A stretch of 64,000 bases of DNA from UTCHB3 sp002050155. GTDB taxonomy: Bacteria > Bacteroidota > Ignavibacteria > Ignavibacteriales > Ignavibacteriaceae. Under the pieces are notes generated by a model. The model was given only the letters and a program-made list of their open reading frames with translations. It did not search any database and was not told where the DNA came from. Below, piece after piece: positions 1-9,331 of the stretch. The translations under genes and the position numbers were made by a program. The stretch covers positions 1,240,001-1,304,000 of the forward strand of contig CP129491.1 of the NCBI GenBank assembly GCA_030584105.1. The letters run 5' to 3'. Position 1 is the first letter of the stretch, and each line of letters starts with the position of its first letter.

Positions 1-137
1 TCAGAGCCGGTATCCACTAAACTTACAATACTCTTTTTCATCTTATTCCACAACCTTTCATCTGAATTTTGTCATTTTGTAATAACTTCTCTCACTTAAA
101 ATCACAGCCTCCACTACCTGCTTTCTTTTTTTTACAC

Positions 138-254
138 TTTTTTATCTGTCTCATTTCAACAGCAGCATTTTATTACATTTTTTGTTCTGTCTCATATTAA
201 TTACAACATCTTATCCCAAACTTTTGTTCTGTCTCATTTCAACAGCAGCATTTT
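138..254. repeat. Tandem copies of the amylase gene 3' end
   Basis: A 26-bp block at 146-171 repeats the block at 229-254, which holds the last codons (KMLLLK plus stop, minus strand) of the amylase gene. A partial copy of the flanking sequence lies at 178-195. The spacing between full copies is 83 bp. The copied block encodes the same last residues and stop but belongs to no longer ORF. Confidence 0.85.
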
Positions 255-3200
255 TTTTACTTCGTTAAACTTAGGCGTAACTAACTGATAGAGGTATATT
301 CCACTTGAAAATTGCGACATATCCACCGTTACAGTCCAGACACCCGCTCCCCTTTCTTCATCTAAAATAGTTAAAATTTCCCTTCCGAGCAAATCGAACA
401 CTTTCAATTTAACGGGCGAAGCCTCCGGCAATGAGAACCTGATAACCGTAGAAGGATTGAACGGATTCGGGAAATTCTGCTCCAAAGCATATTTTTTCGG
501 CAGTTCACCCCCCTGTTGCTCTTTCAAATCTGTTATAAACAGCGTTGGGTCGGGCAAGCCGTCACCGTTTTTATCGGGCTGAATAACTGCAAGATTTATC
601 AGGGAGTCGGGTCCGGCGTTGCCGTTAACATCCGGGTTGTCAGGAGCGGAGTCACCCGCACCGTAGTTAAGCCCGCCGGCAATAACTGCAACCACTTTCA
701 GCTCAACACCCGGAGGCAGCAGCCCAACGCCAAGCCCGTAGAGGTCGTTCCACGCCACCGCCATTTCGGCACCGTATGCGTTTGCGCCCCGTTTACCGTT
801 TATTTTGTCGCTCATGTTTTCGCTTGTACTGTCAACAATTTTGTAAAGCCCGGGTGCGGTCAGGTAGTATGCCGGAAAGAAGAAATCGATCCCGTTCTGC
901 GGTCTGAACCTGAAGTTTTTCGGATAATCGCCGCGGTATCCATGTTGCGAGTTGAAGTTTGTAATCCCACCCGGCAAGCCGGCATCGAGATAGAGAATCA
1001 TCGTATTGTAGTTGTCATCCAACTTATAATCAATTCCAAAATAGAGAGAATCGGCATCCCAGGTAGAGTAAATTCCGAAAAGTTCGTTGTTCACGGTATC
1101 GGTTGAACTCCAGAAACTGTCGTCCGGAGAGTCCGCAACAATCAGCCACTCGTCGCGCCAGTCTGCTTCACCTTTAATAATGTTTCCGTCGATAACCGGT
1201 TTACCGTATGTGGCAATCAGGGTATCCAAATTGGCTTTCACCGTAAGCGCGAAATTTGCTTCGGCGAAAGCGCCTTTGTAATCAGTTACTTTCAGCTTGA
1301 TTGGGTAATAGCCGGTGTCGTTTAGTGAAGGCGTACCGACGATTGCGCCCGTTTTTGGGTTAACATTCAGGAAATTGGGCGCTTGTGCAAAGAAAAACCT
1401 AAGTGAATCACCATCCGGGTCGGAAGCAACTGCACGATATTCGAAACGAACTGTAGCCTTTATTGTTGTGTCAGGAATAGCGCTAATCTCAGGCGGCAGG
1501 TTGAACAAAACCGATATGCTGAATGTATCTTTCACCGAGAAACCCTGAGGATCTGAAACCTGAAGAACAACAGCGACACTTCCCGTATCGGAAAAAGCGG
1601 GTGTGCCCGAAATTAACCCGGTTGTGCCTACTGACATCCAGGCCGGGTTGCCTGAAAGTGAGTAACTCAGCAGCGTGTCGTTGGCGTCGGATGCCTGAAC
1701 CTGATAAGAAAAAGCGGAATTTGTGTAGCCGACCTGATCGGGTACGGGCAGCAAAACGGGCGGGGCGTTCAGCGAGCCGGTCGTGTCAGGTACATAGATG
1801 GTGTAGCTGCGGGGCGGTGCCCAAAACTTAATTCTGTTGGGTCCCCCGATTCCCGTGGTTACCTGTTTGTTTACATCGTGCCCCGTGTAGTCCTTGTACC
1901 AGGTGCCGACGGGCAGATCGGTATCCACCCAAACATCGATCCATTGCGTTGGGTTGTCGTTGATAATTATATAGCCGCCGGGTTGGCTTTGGTAGCCGTT
2001 TCTGCGCGCAACGAAGATATCTTTTGAAAGTGTCGCCTGATCCTGGTTGCCGTCTTCACGGATATACCACGGGTTCAAGCCGCTTCGTTTTGTTGTTCCC
2101 CCGCGGAGGAAATTTTGGCGAATCCAAATCAGTGTGTCGATTTTGCCTGCAAGCCCGTAGTCAAAATAATCTTTGAAAAACACAGAGGGCCGCCCTTCGG
2201 AAAAGATGATGTATGCGTAGCCCAGCTCTTTGTTGTAGATTACGGGGTCGTGCCCGTTATCGATTGAGCCATCCCACCCTTGGCGGTCGAAATCGTGATT
2301 TTCAAGAAATGTAGCCACATCATAGCCTGAGAAGCCGGAGTTAATCAGCCCGGCGCCATCTAACAGGTTCATATCGAATCCGCCGCCCGTGCTGTTGCAC
2401 ATCTCTTTAAGCGTGTAGCGCAGCGGGAAATCGAACATTGCGACATTGGCTCCGTTCTGATATTTTGCAACTTGCAGCCAGTTACCGATTTCCGAGGTTG
2501 AGCCCCAAAGCTCGGCGACGGCGTAGCCACCGGTGTTTGAGCCGTTAAGCCATTGTGCCATGAAAAACGGATCGATCGATTTAACCGCATCCAAGCGGAA
2601 ACCATCAAAACCGAGCGTTTCGCGCAAATATCTCCCCCAGGCGATCAGTGAATCACGAACTGCCGGCTTTTTGTGGTCTAACCAGTCACCGAAACGGAAA
2701 ATTGGGTCGGTTTGTATGAAAAGCGGATCAACCGAGCAGTTGGTTGCGTTCGGGTAAAATGACGACGGGCTTTTTTTGAATCTGCCGCTGCCCGAAGGAT
2801 AGTTGAAAAGAAGATATGCTGAATCCGGGACGATGTAGTTGCCGTTATAGATTGGCCGGCATTCGTAAGGCAGCCTTTCCTCGCCGCCCATCATGTGACG
2901 GAGGACTGCGTCAGCAAATACTTCCATACCAACCGCATGGAAAGAATTGATGGCGTTTTTAAGCTCTTCTTTGCTTCCAAAACGGGTTTCACGGCTTCCT
3001 TTTTGGTTGTAGTCGCCAAAATCGTAGTGATCGTAAGGGTCGTAACCCATCGAAAAACCACCACCCGCACCTTTCACCGGGGATGGGAACCAGATTGCGC
3101 CAAAACCCGCCGAGGCTAAACGGGTGGAAATTGCAGCGAGGGAATCCCACCAGATACCTTCCGGAGGTGAGTTCCAGTAAAATCCCTGCATAAAAACATC

Positions 3201-3428
3201 CGATTTGTGTGATTGTGCAAGTGGTTGAAGCCTCTTCCCGACGGGTCTGGATTGGGATTGGGTCCGGAATTGGGGTTGGTTTGTAACTTTGGTGTTTACC
3301 CCCGTTTTGAGGGGGTTTTCTCTTGTTTTTCCTGCAGTGTTATCAGCTTTCTGCGCAAAAACAGTTGAGGTGAAAACGGTTGACGCGTAAATAAAAATTA
3401 AAAAAATAGTAAATAAAAATTTCTTCAT
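234..3428 (-). CDS. Secreted GH13 alpha-amylase with T9SS sorting domain
   Basis: Hydrolyses alpha-1,4-glucans outside the cell (family knowledge). I start it at the ATG at 3428, because MKKFLFTIFLIFIYAS is a typical signal peptide; the open frame continues to 3560 without a plausible secretory N-terminus. This gives 1064 aa. The GH13 catalytic triad is visible as D280 (FRLDAV), E306 (AVAELWG) and D379 (LENHDF). After the barrel and C-terminal beta domain come two cadherin-like/He_PIG Ig repeats (about 560-745), then a CBM9- or DOMON-like segment, then about 85 residues of T9SS domain opening with NFPNPFNPSTVIRFSLPE. It is monocistronic on the minus strand. Fragments of its 3' end are repeated downstream. 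The exact substrate is not certain from sequence. Confidence 0.93.
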   Translation of the reverse strand: MKKFLFTIFLIFIYASTVFTSTVFAQKADNTAGKTRENPLKTGVNTKVTNQPQFRTQSQSRPVGKRLQPLAQSHKSDVFMQGFYWNSPPEGIWWDSLAAISTRLASAGFGAIWFPSPVKGAGGGFSMGYDPYDHYDFGDYNQKGSRETRFGSKEELKNAINSFHAVGMEVFADAVLRHMMGGEERLPYECRPIYNGNYIVPDSAYLLFNYPSGSGRFKKSPSSFYPNATNCSVDPLFIQTDPIFRFGDWLDHKKPAVRDSLIAWGRYLRETLGFDGFRLDAVKSIDPFFMAQWLNGSNTGGYAVAELWGSTSEIGNWLQVAKYQNGANVAMFDFPLRYTLKEMCNSTGGGFDMNLLDGAGLINSGFSGYDVATFLENHDFDRQGWDGSIDNGHDPVIYNKELGYAYIIFSEGRPSVFFKDYFDYGLAGKIDTLIWIRQNFLRGGTTKRSGLNPWYIREDGNQDQATLSKDIFVARRNGYQSQPGGYIIINDNPTQWIDVWVDTDLPVGTWYKDYTGHDVNKQVTTGIGGPNRIKFWAPPRSYTIYVPDTTGSLNAPPVLLPVPDQVGYTNSAFSYQVQASDANDTLLSYSLSGNPAWMSVGTTGLISGTPAFSDTGSVAVVLQVSDPQGFSVKDTFSISVLFNLPPEISAIPDTTIKATVRFEYRAVASDPDGDSLRFFFAQAPNFLNVNPKTGAIVGTPSLNDTGYYPIKLKVTDYKGAFAEANFALTVKANLDTLIATYGKPVIDGNIIKGEADWRDEWLIVADSPDDSFWSSTDTVNNELFGIYSTWDADSLYFGIDYKLDDNYNTMILYLDAGLPGGITNFNSQHGYRGDYPKNFRFRPQNGIDFFFPAYYLTAPGLYKIVDSTSENMSDKINGKRGANAYGAEMAVAWNDLYGLGVGLLPPGVELKVVAVIAGGLNYGAGDSAPDNPDVNGNAGPDSLINLAVIQPDKNGDGLPDPTLFITDLKEQQGGELPKKYALEQNFPNPFNPSTVIRFSLPEASPVKLKVFDLLGREILTILDEERGAGVWTVTVDMSQFSSGIYLYQLVTPKFNEVKKMLLLK

Positions 3429-3801
3429 TCTTAACAAAAGGTTCCCGGGTTTTGTTATTAAGTTTTTTCTCGGTGATCCCGACTCGTCGGGATCGGGATT
3501 GGTTATGTGCCCTCTGAAAATAAATCTTAAGATTTTATCGTTTGTCCTATGTCGTTGCATTTTCCGGCACAGGTTACAGGTAGTGTGCCTCTGAAAACAA
3601 TTAGCGACAATTCAAAATTTCATTCTAAAATACAAACGGTAAATTTAAACATTTTAGCGCAATTAATTTGAGGTATAATATTGGTGAGGATTAGTGGAGA
3701 ACTCAGTGAGCGGCTGCACGGGCTTTTCCCTCTAAATTTTGTAACTTTAACATTACGAAATTTTCACTTTATCACTAAAAAATCAGAAATAGAGAATTTG
3801 T

Positions 3802-4410
3802 ATGAAGAAAAAAATGTTCACTGTGCTGCTGGCAACCGCCGTTCTGTTTGCCGGATGCAGTATAGTTAAAAGCCTTGTTAACCTTTCGCGGCTGCAGTTT
3901 AAGTTGCAAAGCGTGTCTTCTGTTTCAATTGCCGGTGTTGATGTTACAAGCAAAAAGTCGTTCAGCGACCTTAATGTGTTTGATGCGGCTAAAATTACCG
4001 AGTCGTTTTTCAGAGGCTCGCTGCCGTTAACTTTTACGCTTAATTTGGCGGCACTTAACCCAAACGACGGTACCGGCGGCTACGCAAGAACTGATGCGCA
4101 GTTGAAGTCGTTACCCTTTCGATTGGTGGTTGGTGATCATGAAATTTTACAGGGTAATATAGCTCAACCCGTTACAATTCCCGGGACAGGTGAAGTTACA
4201 ACTATCCCGATCAACTTAACTGTTGACCTTGCTAAAGTTTTGAAAGATCAGGGATACGAAAGCTTAGTCGGCTTAGCCATGGATGTAGCCGGTGTTGGAA
4301 GTGGTAACTCAAAAGTTCAGCTATACACCCGACCCGTGGTTTCTTCCATGCTTGGGGACATCACCTATCCGGAAGAAATTAAGGTAGTGGATTTTTCCTT
4401 TTCAAAATAA
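3802..4410 (+). CDS. LEA14/WHy-like lipoprotein
   Basis: A 202-aa predicted lipoprotein with signal peptide and lipobox LFAGC (lipidated C19). The body (about 35-180) alternates short beta-like segments and carries an NPN motif in FTLNLAALNPND, resembling the LEA type 2 / WHy fold found in some bacterial envelope lipoproteins. No catalytic residues are visible. It stands alone, divergent from the amylase gene and upstream of tRNA-Thr. The family call is by eye; a generic beta-rich lipoprotein is the alternative. Confidence 0.7.
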   Translation: MKKKMFTVLLATAVLFAGCSIVKSLVNLSRLQFKLQSVSSVSIAGVDVTSKKSFSDLNVFDAAKITESFFRGSLPLTFTLNLAALNPNDGTGGYARTDAQLKSLPFRLVVGDHEILQGNIAQPVTIPGTGEVTTIPINLTVDLAKVLKDQGYESLVGLAMDVAGVGSGNSKVQLYTRPVVSSMLGDITYPEEIKVVDFSFSK

Positions 4411-4471
4411 CCGGGGGTTAGGATCAGGCTTTATTGTTTAGTAAGCGTGTGATGAAGTGGCGGTTTTTGTC

Positions 4472-4523
4472 AAGTCGGCGTGCGTTGAATAGGCTTTAAG
4501 TCAGCGTGCGTTGAATAGGCTTT
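4472..4523. repeat. 26-bp tandem duplication
   Basis: Two adjacent 26-bp units (4472-4497 and 4498-4523) differ at one base. They lie between the lipoprotein gene and tRNA-Thr. The 221-bp gap holds nothing else besides the tRNA promoter. Confidence 0.85.
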
Positions 4524-4583
4524 TTAAAATTGAGGGAAATTCCGTTTAAAGATTGGGTTTCCTAAAAATTCAGTCCCCTCTTG

Positions 4584-4611
4584 TTTGAAATTTAAAAAGT
4601 CATTATATTTG
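4584..4611 (+). promoter_or_regulatory. Bacteroidota-type promoter of tRNA-Thr
   Basis: TTTG at 4584-4587 and TATATTTG at 4604-4611 match the Bacteroidota -33 TTTG / -7 TAnnTTTG consensus with a 16-nt spacer. An overlapping TTG three bases upstream would give a longer spacer. The tRNA begins 20 nt downstream. Confidence 0.6.
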
Positions 4612-4631
4612 AAACTCAATTTTAAAAAATT

Positions 4632-4704
4632 GCTGGTGTAGCTCAGCTGGTAGAGCAGCTGATTTGTAATCAGCCGGTCGGGGGTTCAAATCCCTTCACC
4701 AGCT
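4632..4704 (+). tRNA. tRNA-Thr (anticodon TGT)
   Basis: A 73-nt cloverleaf. Acceptor GCTGGTG pairs with CACCAGC, the anticodon stem-loop is CTGAT-TTGTAAT-CAG-type with anticodon TGT, and the T-loop is GGTTCAAATCC. CCA is not encoded. A Rho-independent terminator follows at once. Confidence 0.96.
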
Positions 4705-4714
4705 CTAAAAAAAG

Positions 4715-4746
4715 CCCTTGTAACCTAACCCTTACAAGGGTTTTTT
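4715..4746 (+). terminator. Terminator of tRNA-Thr
   Basis: The 9-bp stem CCCTTGTAA / TTACAAGGG (4715-4723, 4732-4740) is followed by six T. Confidence 0.9.
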
Positions 4747-4861
4747 GTTTTTAAATCGATATGGTTAAAATTATTACCTTCTAATCGTAATTATTTCCTT
4801 CTAACCAACTGCCTGCACTTCAAGAGTTTTTAAAATTAATTCAAAAATTGAATTTAATTCC

Positions 4862-5773
4862 TCAATCAAACAGGGAGAAAGTTAATTCCTTGTAAACCCG
4901 CCGTTCGGATAGATCGTGGTTGTGCTTTTTAAGATTTGTTTCAAAATTAAAAACTAAAGTTTCGACAATAGGGTTGCGGTTAGTTTCTTTTGCGCCTGAA
5001 TGGTAAAAATGATCTCTCGTTATAAAATTGAAATTGCTCCAGTATTTCAAAAAGTAGGGGTTCTCTCTGAACTCATTGTGATGCCAGGAGGATAAAATAA
5101 AGTGCGCCTTGGTTTTTGAGAGTAATTCGAATAATTCTCGTTCATCTTCTTCAGTCCATCCGGTGAAATAGTCAACATATCTACCGGCGTACGGCGGATC
5201 GCAATAAATTAAATCCCCCTGACCGGCTTTTCTAATTATATCTCTAAAATCAGAATTTGATAACTCCCATTCCGGTTGAATTATTTTTGAGACAAAATCA
5301 ACCTGATTAACAATTTTTGTGATGTACGATTTATCAAAACGATTTGGCTTTTTGCAGAATGGAATATTCCATTTTCCTGATTTTGAAAATCTCATCATTC
5401 CGTTAAAACTTGTCCGGGATAAAAAAAGAAAATCGAGAGGGTTTCCATTTTCGTTAAATCTGTCTCTGATGAATCTGTAGTGTTCATAACCGTCCTGATC
5501 GGCTTTTCTTAGATTTTCGCCCTCAAATTCTAAATATTCTCTTACCTTAAATGGGGTAATTTCTTTAAACTGAAGTGCTTTGTAAAATCTGATAATGTGA
5601 GGGTTAATGTCGTTAAGTATTGCGTTCTGAGGTGCAATATTGAAAGCTACAACCCCACTCCCGAGAAACGGTTCAATCCATCTGTTAATTGGAAATTCCG
5701 CCAATTCCTTAATCAGCGGAACAATCTTTGTCTTTATCCCTTGGCACTTTAGGGGTGGGACTATTACCTTCAT
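4862..5773 (-). CDS. Dam-type DNA adenine N6-methyltransferase
   Basis: Transfers methyl from S-adenosylmethionine to adenine in a short DNA target; the D12-class/Dam family most often recognises GATC-like sites, but the target cannot be read from sequence. The protein is 303 aa, full length for the family. The SAM-binding motif is EPFLGSGVVAFN (about 34-45) and the catalytic motif is DPPY in LIYCDPPYAGRYVDYF, in alpha-class order. No restriction endonuclease is adjacent, so it is an orphan or regulatory methylase, or a remnant of a restriction-modification locus. A small ORF upstream overlaps its start by 4 bp (ATGA). The region looks more AT-rich than its neighbours and sits just past a tRNA, which would fit acquired DNA, but no attachment repeats were found. 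Confidence 0.9.
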   Translation of the reverse strand: MKVIVPPLKCQGIKTKIVPLIKELAEFPINRWIEPFLGSGVVAFNIAPQNAILNDINPHIIRFYKALQFKEITPFKVREYLEFEGENLRKADQDGYEHYRFIRDRFNENGNPLDFLFLSRTSFNGMMRFSKSGKWNIPFCKKPNRFDKSYITKIVNQVDFVSKIIQPEWELSNSDFRDIIRKAGQGDLIYCDPPYAGRYVDYFTGWTEEDERELFELLSKTKAHFILSSWHHNEFRENPYFLKYWSNFNFITRDHFYHSGAKETNRNPIVETLVFNFETNLKKHNHDLSERRVYKELTFSLFD

Positions 5774-5931
5774 TCATCATCTCCAATTTCATTCTCATTT
5801 TCATCAAGTTCGATTTTCATCTTTTCAATCTTTTCTTTGTTAAGCTCTAATATTTCCTTCCCCTTTTCTTTATAAGCAAGGTAACTTGTTAAATTTGTGT
5901 GAGCGGTTGAAATTCTCGGTATGTAGTGCAT
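5770..5931 (-). CDS. Small ORF translationally coupled to the methylase
   Basis: A 53-codon ORF (ATG at 5931) ends in TGA overlapping the methylase ATG as ATGA, the usual sign of translational coupling. The C-terminal half is Lys/Glu-rich and likely coiled coil (KGKEILELNKEKIEKMK), ending in an acidic tail. The frame stays open upstream of the ATG for about 35 more codons (back to a TAA near 6035) with residues such as FPYIIKFKFEDFIKQK. The gene may therefore be longer with a non-standard start, or a 5'-truncated remnant of a larger protein. I recognise no family. Confidence 0.45.
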   Translation of the reverse strand: MHYIPRISTAHTNLTSYLAYKEKGKEILELNKEKIEKMKIELDENENEIGDDE

Positions 5932-6233
5932 TGATAAGTCTCTTGATGTATCTTTTTGTTTGATGAAATCTTCAAACTTAAACTTAATAATATACGGAAA
6001 AGTCAGAATATTCTTGCTGAACTTAAGAAACCTTTAGTCCAAGGGTTCCGCTATAAATTATTTTTCTTTGATTCTCAAAGAATTTTGTGTATTTTGCTTT
6101 GGCTTAACTTGAGTTTCTGTCGTAGGTTATTTTTTACAAAGAGATATGCACTAATCCGGAAATGACCCCATAAACAAACCGGGACTAAAGCTGAAAACCC
6201 GCAAAAAGGCGGGAATCGGAATTAAACGCTTAA

Positions 6234-6284
6234 GAAGCAAAGAAATACCCTGAGAAACAAAGAATTATCCTGAGAAATAAAGAG
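6234..6284 (+). repeat. 20-bp tandem repeats abutting the kinase start codon
   Basis: Two 20-bp units (6234-6253, 6254-6273) and a partial third run directly into the ATG at 6285. Each unit is of the form GAAnCAAAGAAnTAnCCTGA. A small GC hairpin (CCCGC, A-rich loop, GCGGG, about 6197-6212) precedes them. The rest of the 5932-6233 gap shows nothing else. Confidence 0.75.
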
Positions 6285-8504
6285 ATGCCTCACTCTAATA
6301 ACAAACCGGGTAAAGGCTATAAAAAGGTTTACCCTATCTTTATTTTCCTAACCATTATTGTGATGGTTTCTGCAGCTTACTACTATTTCGTAACGCGCGA
6401 AGACCTTCTTCTTGAAGGACGCCGTCAAACAGAAGTGGCGGCAACAGAAAAAGCTGAAATGGTGTTTCAGTGGTTCGAGGAAAGAAGATCGGAAGGAAGA
6501 TATTTAGCGAGAAACCCCGAACTTACCGAGAACTTAGCTCAATTCGGAACAAATATCCCCGCTATTAACATGGAAAAAATAAGAGCGGGCTTCGAAAGAC
6601 TAAAAAACAACCACGATTATATTACAATTGCACTACTCGATATTAACGGTAAAACCGTACTGTTGACCGGTGAAGCTACTAACGGTAACTCTACTAATAA
6701 TCTCGCTACTGACGATAATCAAAGCCAAAAACCAAATTCAATCAACAGCCCGAAAGCTAAAAACAACGATAATACCGGTAAAAACAACCAAAACCAAACC
6801 ACAGAAAACAACACAAAGAACAATGATAATACCGGTAAGAACAACCAAAACCAAACTGCAGAAAACAACACCACCGCTAACAACACTAACAGTGGCAACA
6901 GCCCGCTGAAGAATAGAACTCCACAATTCGATTCATTGGACCAGTTTGTTGACCACACTCCCCTTGCAGACAACCAACCCTCACTCGATATTTTCACGGC
7001 AGTGCGCCTGCACAACGGCGAAATCGGTGGTATTATCTATCAAAAAATTGCAATAGCAAGTGAATTTTCAAACATCTTTCTGACAAAAGAGAAATACAAA
7101 ACTGAAACACGAAACAGACTATTCTACTTTTACAACGACAAAATATACCCAATAATAGATACACTAAAACCTTTCACAATTGCTGATTACCCGGGAAAGG
7201 AATCAGTCGGTTATATAATTATTAAAATGGCAAAAAGTGGAAAAGAAGGTAAATTACAGGGAGTCGGACTGGAAAAAATCGATAAAATAGGCAACCTGCA
7301 AAAAGTGAAAAACTATGGGTTGTTAGTTTATTCTGCTATTACAACCGGCGCCGCCGAGAAACCGCTGTTGCCGATTACCATTCTGCTCGGAATCATCGTT
7401 CTGGCAACTATTGTGGTTTCGGGGCTTGCCACTTCCCTCTTGGTGAAAAAGCAGGAGCTGACCCTCTCGAAAAAACTGAGTGAAACAGAAGCATTTTTGG
7501 AAAGCTTAAGGGAGGAAATGTCGGATGGATTCATCCTCGTAGATCACGATTTGCGGGTGGTAACGGTAAACTCGAAACCGCTTGCTTTCATGGGCACCAC
7601 TCGCGAGAACTTAGTGGGGAAACTTCTGCCCGAGATTTTCGATAACTTTGAGGATACATTCATCTATCACAACATTCAGGAGGTTATTAGAACCGGAAAA
7701 GCCGTGCTCTCAACCGATTATATTAAATCGAGGGATATTTATTTTCAAGGGAAGTTTTATCCTATTTCGCGCGGTATCGCAATTTTTTTCTCGGATATCA
7801 CTGAAGAAACTAAACTGAAACAGAAAATGGATGAAACTCACGCACAACTTCAGGCACTTACTTCTCACCTACAACAGGCGACTGAAAATGAGCGCGAAGC
7901 CATCGCAAGAGAAATCCACGACGAGCTTGGGCAGGTGCTTTCGGTAATGAAAATTAACCTGTCAATGATGAAAAACATCATTAAATCCGGTGTGAATGAC
8001 CGGGTTAAAGATAACCTCCTGAACGAGGTCGAGGTGATGTCGAAAAACATCGATAAAACGGTGAAACAACTGCGAAGAATCATCACGGAACTCAGACCCG
8101 AAGTGCTGGATCACTTAGGCTTTGTGGCGGCGGTTGAGTGGTTGGTGGATGAATCCAAAGCCCGTTCTTCCGTAAAATTTTCGATTAACACCAATTTTGA
8201 AGAAATTGAATTGGACAAAATGACCTCAACGGCGCTTTTCAGGATAATTCAGGAATCGTGCACAAACATTATTCGTCACTCAGAGGCTACAACGGCAACA
8301 ATTGATATGAATTTAGATAATGGAATATTTCGTATTAAAATCAGAGATAACGGCAGAGGTTTCGATTCTACGGTTAAAAAAGGCTACACTTCTTTTGGTC
8401 TCATTGGCATGCGCGAAAGAGCTAAATTAGCAAACGCGGAGTTTTCCGTTGAGTCGGAAATTGGAAAAGGAACGGTAATTTCCTTAACAATGAAACTTAG
8501 CTGA
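6285..8504 (+). CDS. NarL-type membrane sensor histidine kinase
   Basis: A two-component sensor kinase, 739 aa. TM1 is at about 15-35, followed by an extracytoplasmic sensor region of roughly 320 residues, TM2 at about 359-385 (LPITILLGIIVLATIVVSG), a PAS domain at about 400-515, a HisKA_3 dimerisation domain with phospho-accepting H545 in REIHDELGQ, and a HATPase_c domain with N-box and RDNGRGFD. The sensor region contains two exact-frame 19-residue Asn-rich repeats (159-177 and 178-196, about KNNDNTGKNNQNQT...). These look like a linker expanded by 57-bp DNA duplication. The NarL-type response regulator starts 77 bp downstream, so the two probably form a pair. The signal sensed is unknown. 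Confidence 0.93.
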   Translation: MPHSNNKPGKGYKKVYPIFIFLTIIVMVSAAYYYFVTREDLLLEGRRQTEVAATEKAEMVFQWFEERRSEGRYLARNPELTENLAQFGTNIPAINMEKIRAGFERLKNNHDYITIALLDINGKTVLLTGEATNGNSTNNLATDDNQSQKPNSINSPKAKNNDNTGKNNQNQTTENNTKNNDNTGKNNQNQTAENNTTANNTNSGNSPLKNRTPQFDSLDQFVDHTPLADNQPSLDIFTAVRLHNGEIGGIIYQKIAIASEFSNIFLTKEKYKTETRNRLFYFYNDKIYPIIDTLKPFTIADYPGKESVGYIIIKMAKSGKEGKLQGVGLEKIDKIGNLQKVKNYGLLVYSAITTGAAEKPLLPITILLGIIVLATIVVSGLATSLLVKKQELTLSKKLSETEAFLESLREEMSDGFILVDHDLRVVTVNSKPLAFMGTTRENLVGKLLPEIFDNFEDTFIYHNIQEVIRTGKAVLSTDYIKSRDIYFQGKFYPISRGIAIFFSDITEETKLKQKMDETHAQLQALTSHLQQATENEREAIAREIHDELGQVLSVMKINLSMMKNIIKSGVNDRVKDNLLNEVEVMSKNIDKTVKQLRRIITELRPEVLDHLGFVAAVEWLVDESKARSSVKFSINTNFEEIELDKMTSTALFRIIQESCTNIIRHSEATTATIDMNLDNGIFRIKIRDNGRGFDSTVKKGYTSFGLIGMRERAKLANAEFSVESEIGKGTVISLTMKLS
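6759..6872 (+). repeat. In-frame 57-bp tandem repeat in the sensor domain
   Basis: Two 57-bp units (6759-6815, 6816-6872) encode 19-aa Asn/Gln/Thr-rich repeats in the periplasmic part of the kinase. They differ at a few bases, and the flanking codons are also Asn-rich. Confidence 0.9.
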
Positions 8505-8581
8505 TTTTTTATTTGCATTACTGCCATTTTTTGTTTATTATTAGAGTACAAATTTTGGATTTGAACATCTTTTGAACATCT

Positions 8582-9214
8582 ATGATCAAAGTTTTCTTAG
8601 CTGATGACCATCTGCTGATTCGTGAAGGGTTGAAAAGACTTATTCATGCTGAAGCCGATATGCGCGTAGTTGGCGAGTCCGACGATGCCGGCGCTATTGC
8701 CAATGCCCTTATGAATAAGGAGTTTGATGTGCTGGTGCTCGATATTACCCTACCGGGAAAAAGCGGGTTAGAAGTGCTGAAAGACCTGCGCGCTATTGAC
8801 CACGAAGCGAAGGTTTTGATTCTTAGCATGCACCCGGAAGACCGGTTTGCCATTCGGTCACTTAAAGCCGGGGCGTGGGGCTACCTGACGAAAGAAAGCG
8901 CAGGCGATGAGATAATTCTTGCTATTCGAAGAATCGCTTCCGGTAGAAAATATCTGAGCGAAACCCTTGCTGAAAAACTCGCCGGAAACTTAGATATCGA
9001 CCGCAGTAAACTGCCGCATGAATCACTTTCAGACAGGGAGTTTGAAATTCTTCGTTTCATTGCAATGGGGAAATCTTTAACCGAAATTGGAGAAATGCTG
9101 GCAATAAGTGTTTCAACTGTTGGAACTTACAAAAGCAGGATTCTGGAGAAACTGAACCTGAACAACAACGCGGAACTTATCCTCTATGTTCTTGAAAATC
9201 AATTGATTGATTGA
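8582..9214 (+). CDS. NarL/FixJ-family response regulator
   Basis: A 210-aa transcription factor. The receiver domain (1-120) has acidic residues D8/D9, phospho-acceptor D54 (VLVLDITLPG) and K104. The LuxR-type helix-turn-helix (about 147-205) contains LSDREFEILRFIAMGKSLTEI and VSTVGTYKSRILEKL. It lies immediately downstream of a HisKA_3 kinase, the usual partner type. The regulon is unknown. Confidence 0.95.
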   Translation: MIKVFLADDHLLIREGLKRLIHAEADMRVVGESDDAGAIANALMNKEFDVLVLDITLPGKSGLEVLKDLRAIDHEAKVLILSMHPEDRFAIRSLKAGAWGYLTKESAGDEIILAIRRIASGRKYLSETLAEKLAGNLDIDRSKLPHESLSDREFEILRFIAMGKSLTEIGEMLAISVSTVGTYKSRILEKLNLNNNAELILYVLENQLID

Positions 9215-9297
9215 GTGATTGATTCGCGCCTGCCCCCATTTGTCAGAATTTTTCGACATTAACCATCAGAACTTTCCTATAATTATAATCAAAAATG

Positions 9298-9316
9298 CTT
9301 TGTAATTTACACAAAG
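9298..9316 (+). promoter_or_regulatory. Inverted repeat upstream of the lone receiver gene
   Basis: CTTTGT-N7-ACAAAG lies 15 bp before the ATG of the receiver protein. It could be an operator or a chance AT-rich inverted repeat. Confidence 0.3.
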
Positions 9317-9331
9317 AATTTTCGGTTATTT

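Noticed and set aside
516..1106. 196-aa plus-strand ORF
   Set aside because: Antisense shadow of the amylase gene; no start signal and no recognisable domain.
4632..6284. Genomic island bounded by tRNA-Thr
   Set aside because: No integrase and no repeat of the tRNA 3' end was found near 6.2 kb; kept only as a possibility for the methylase.
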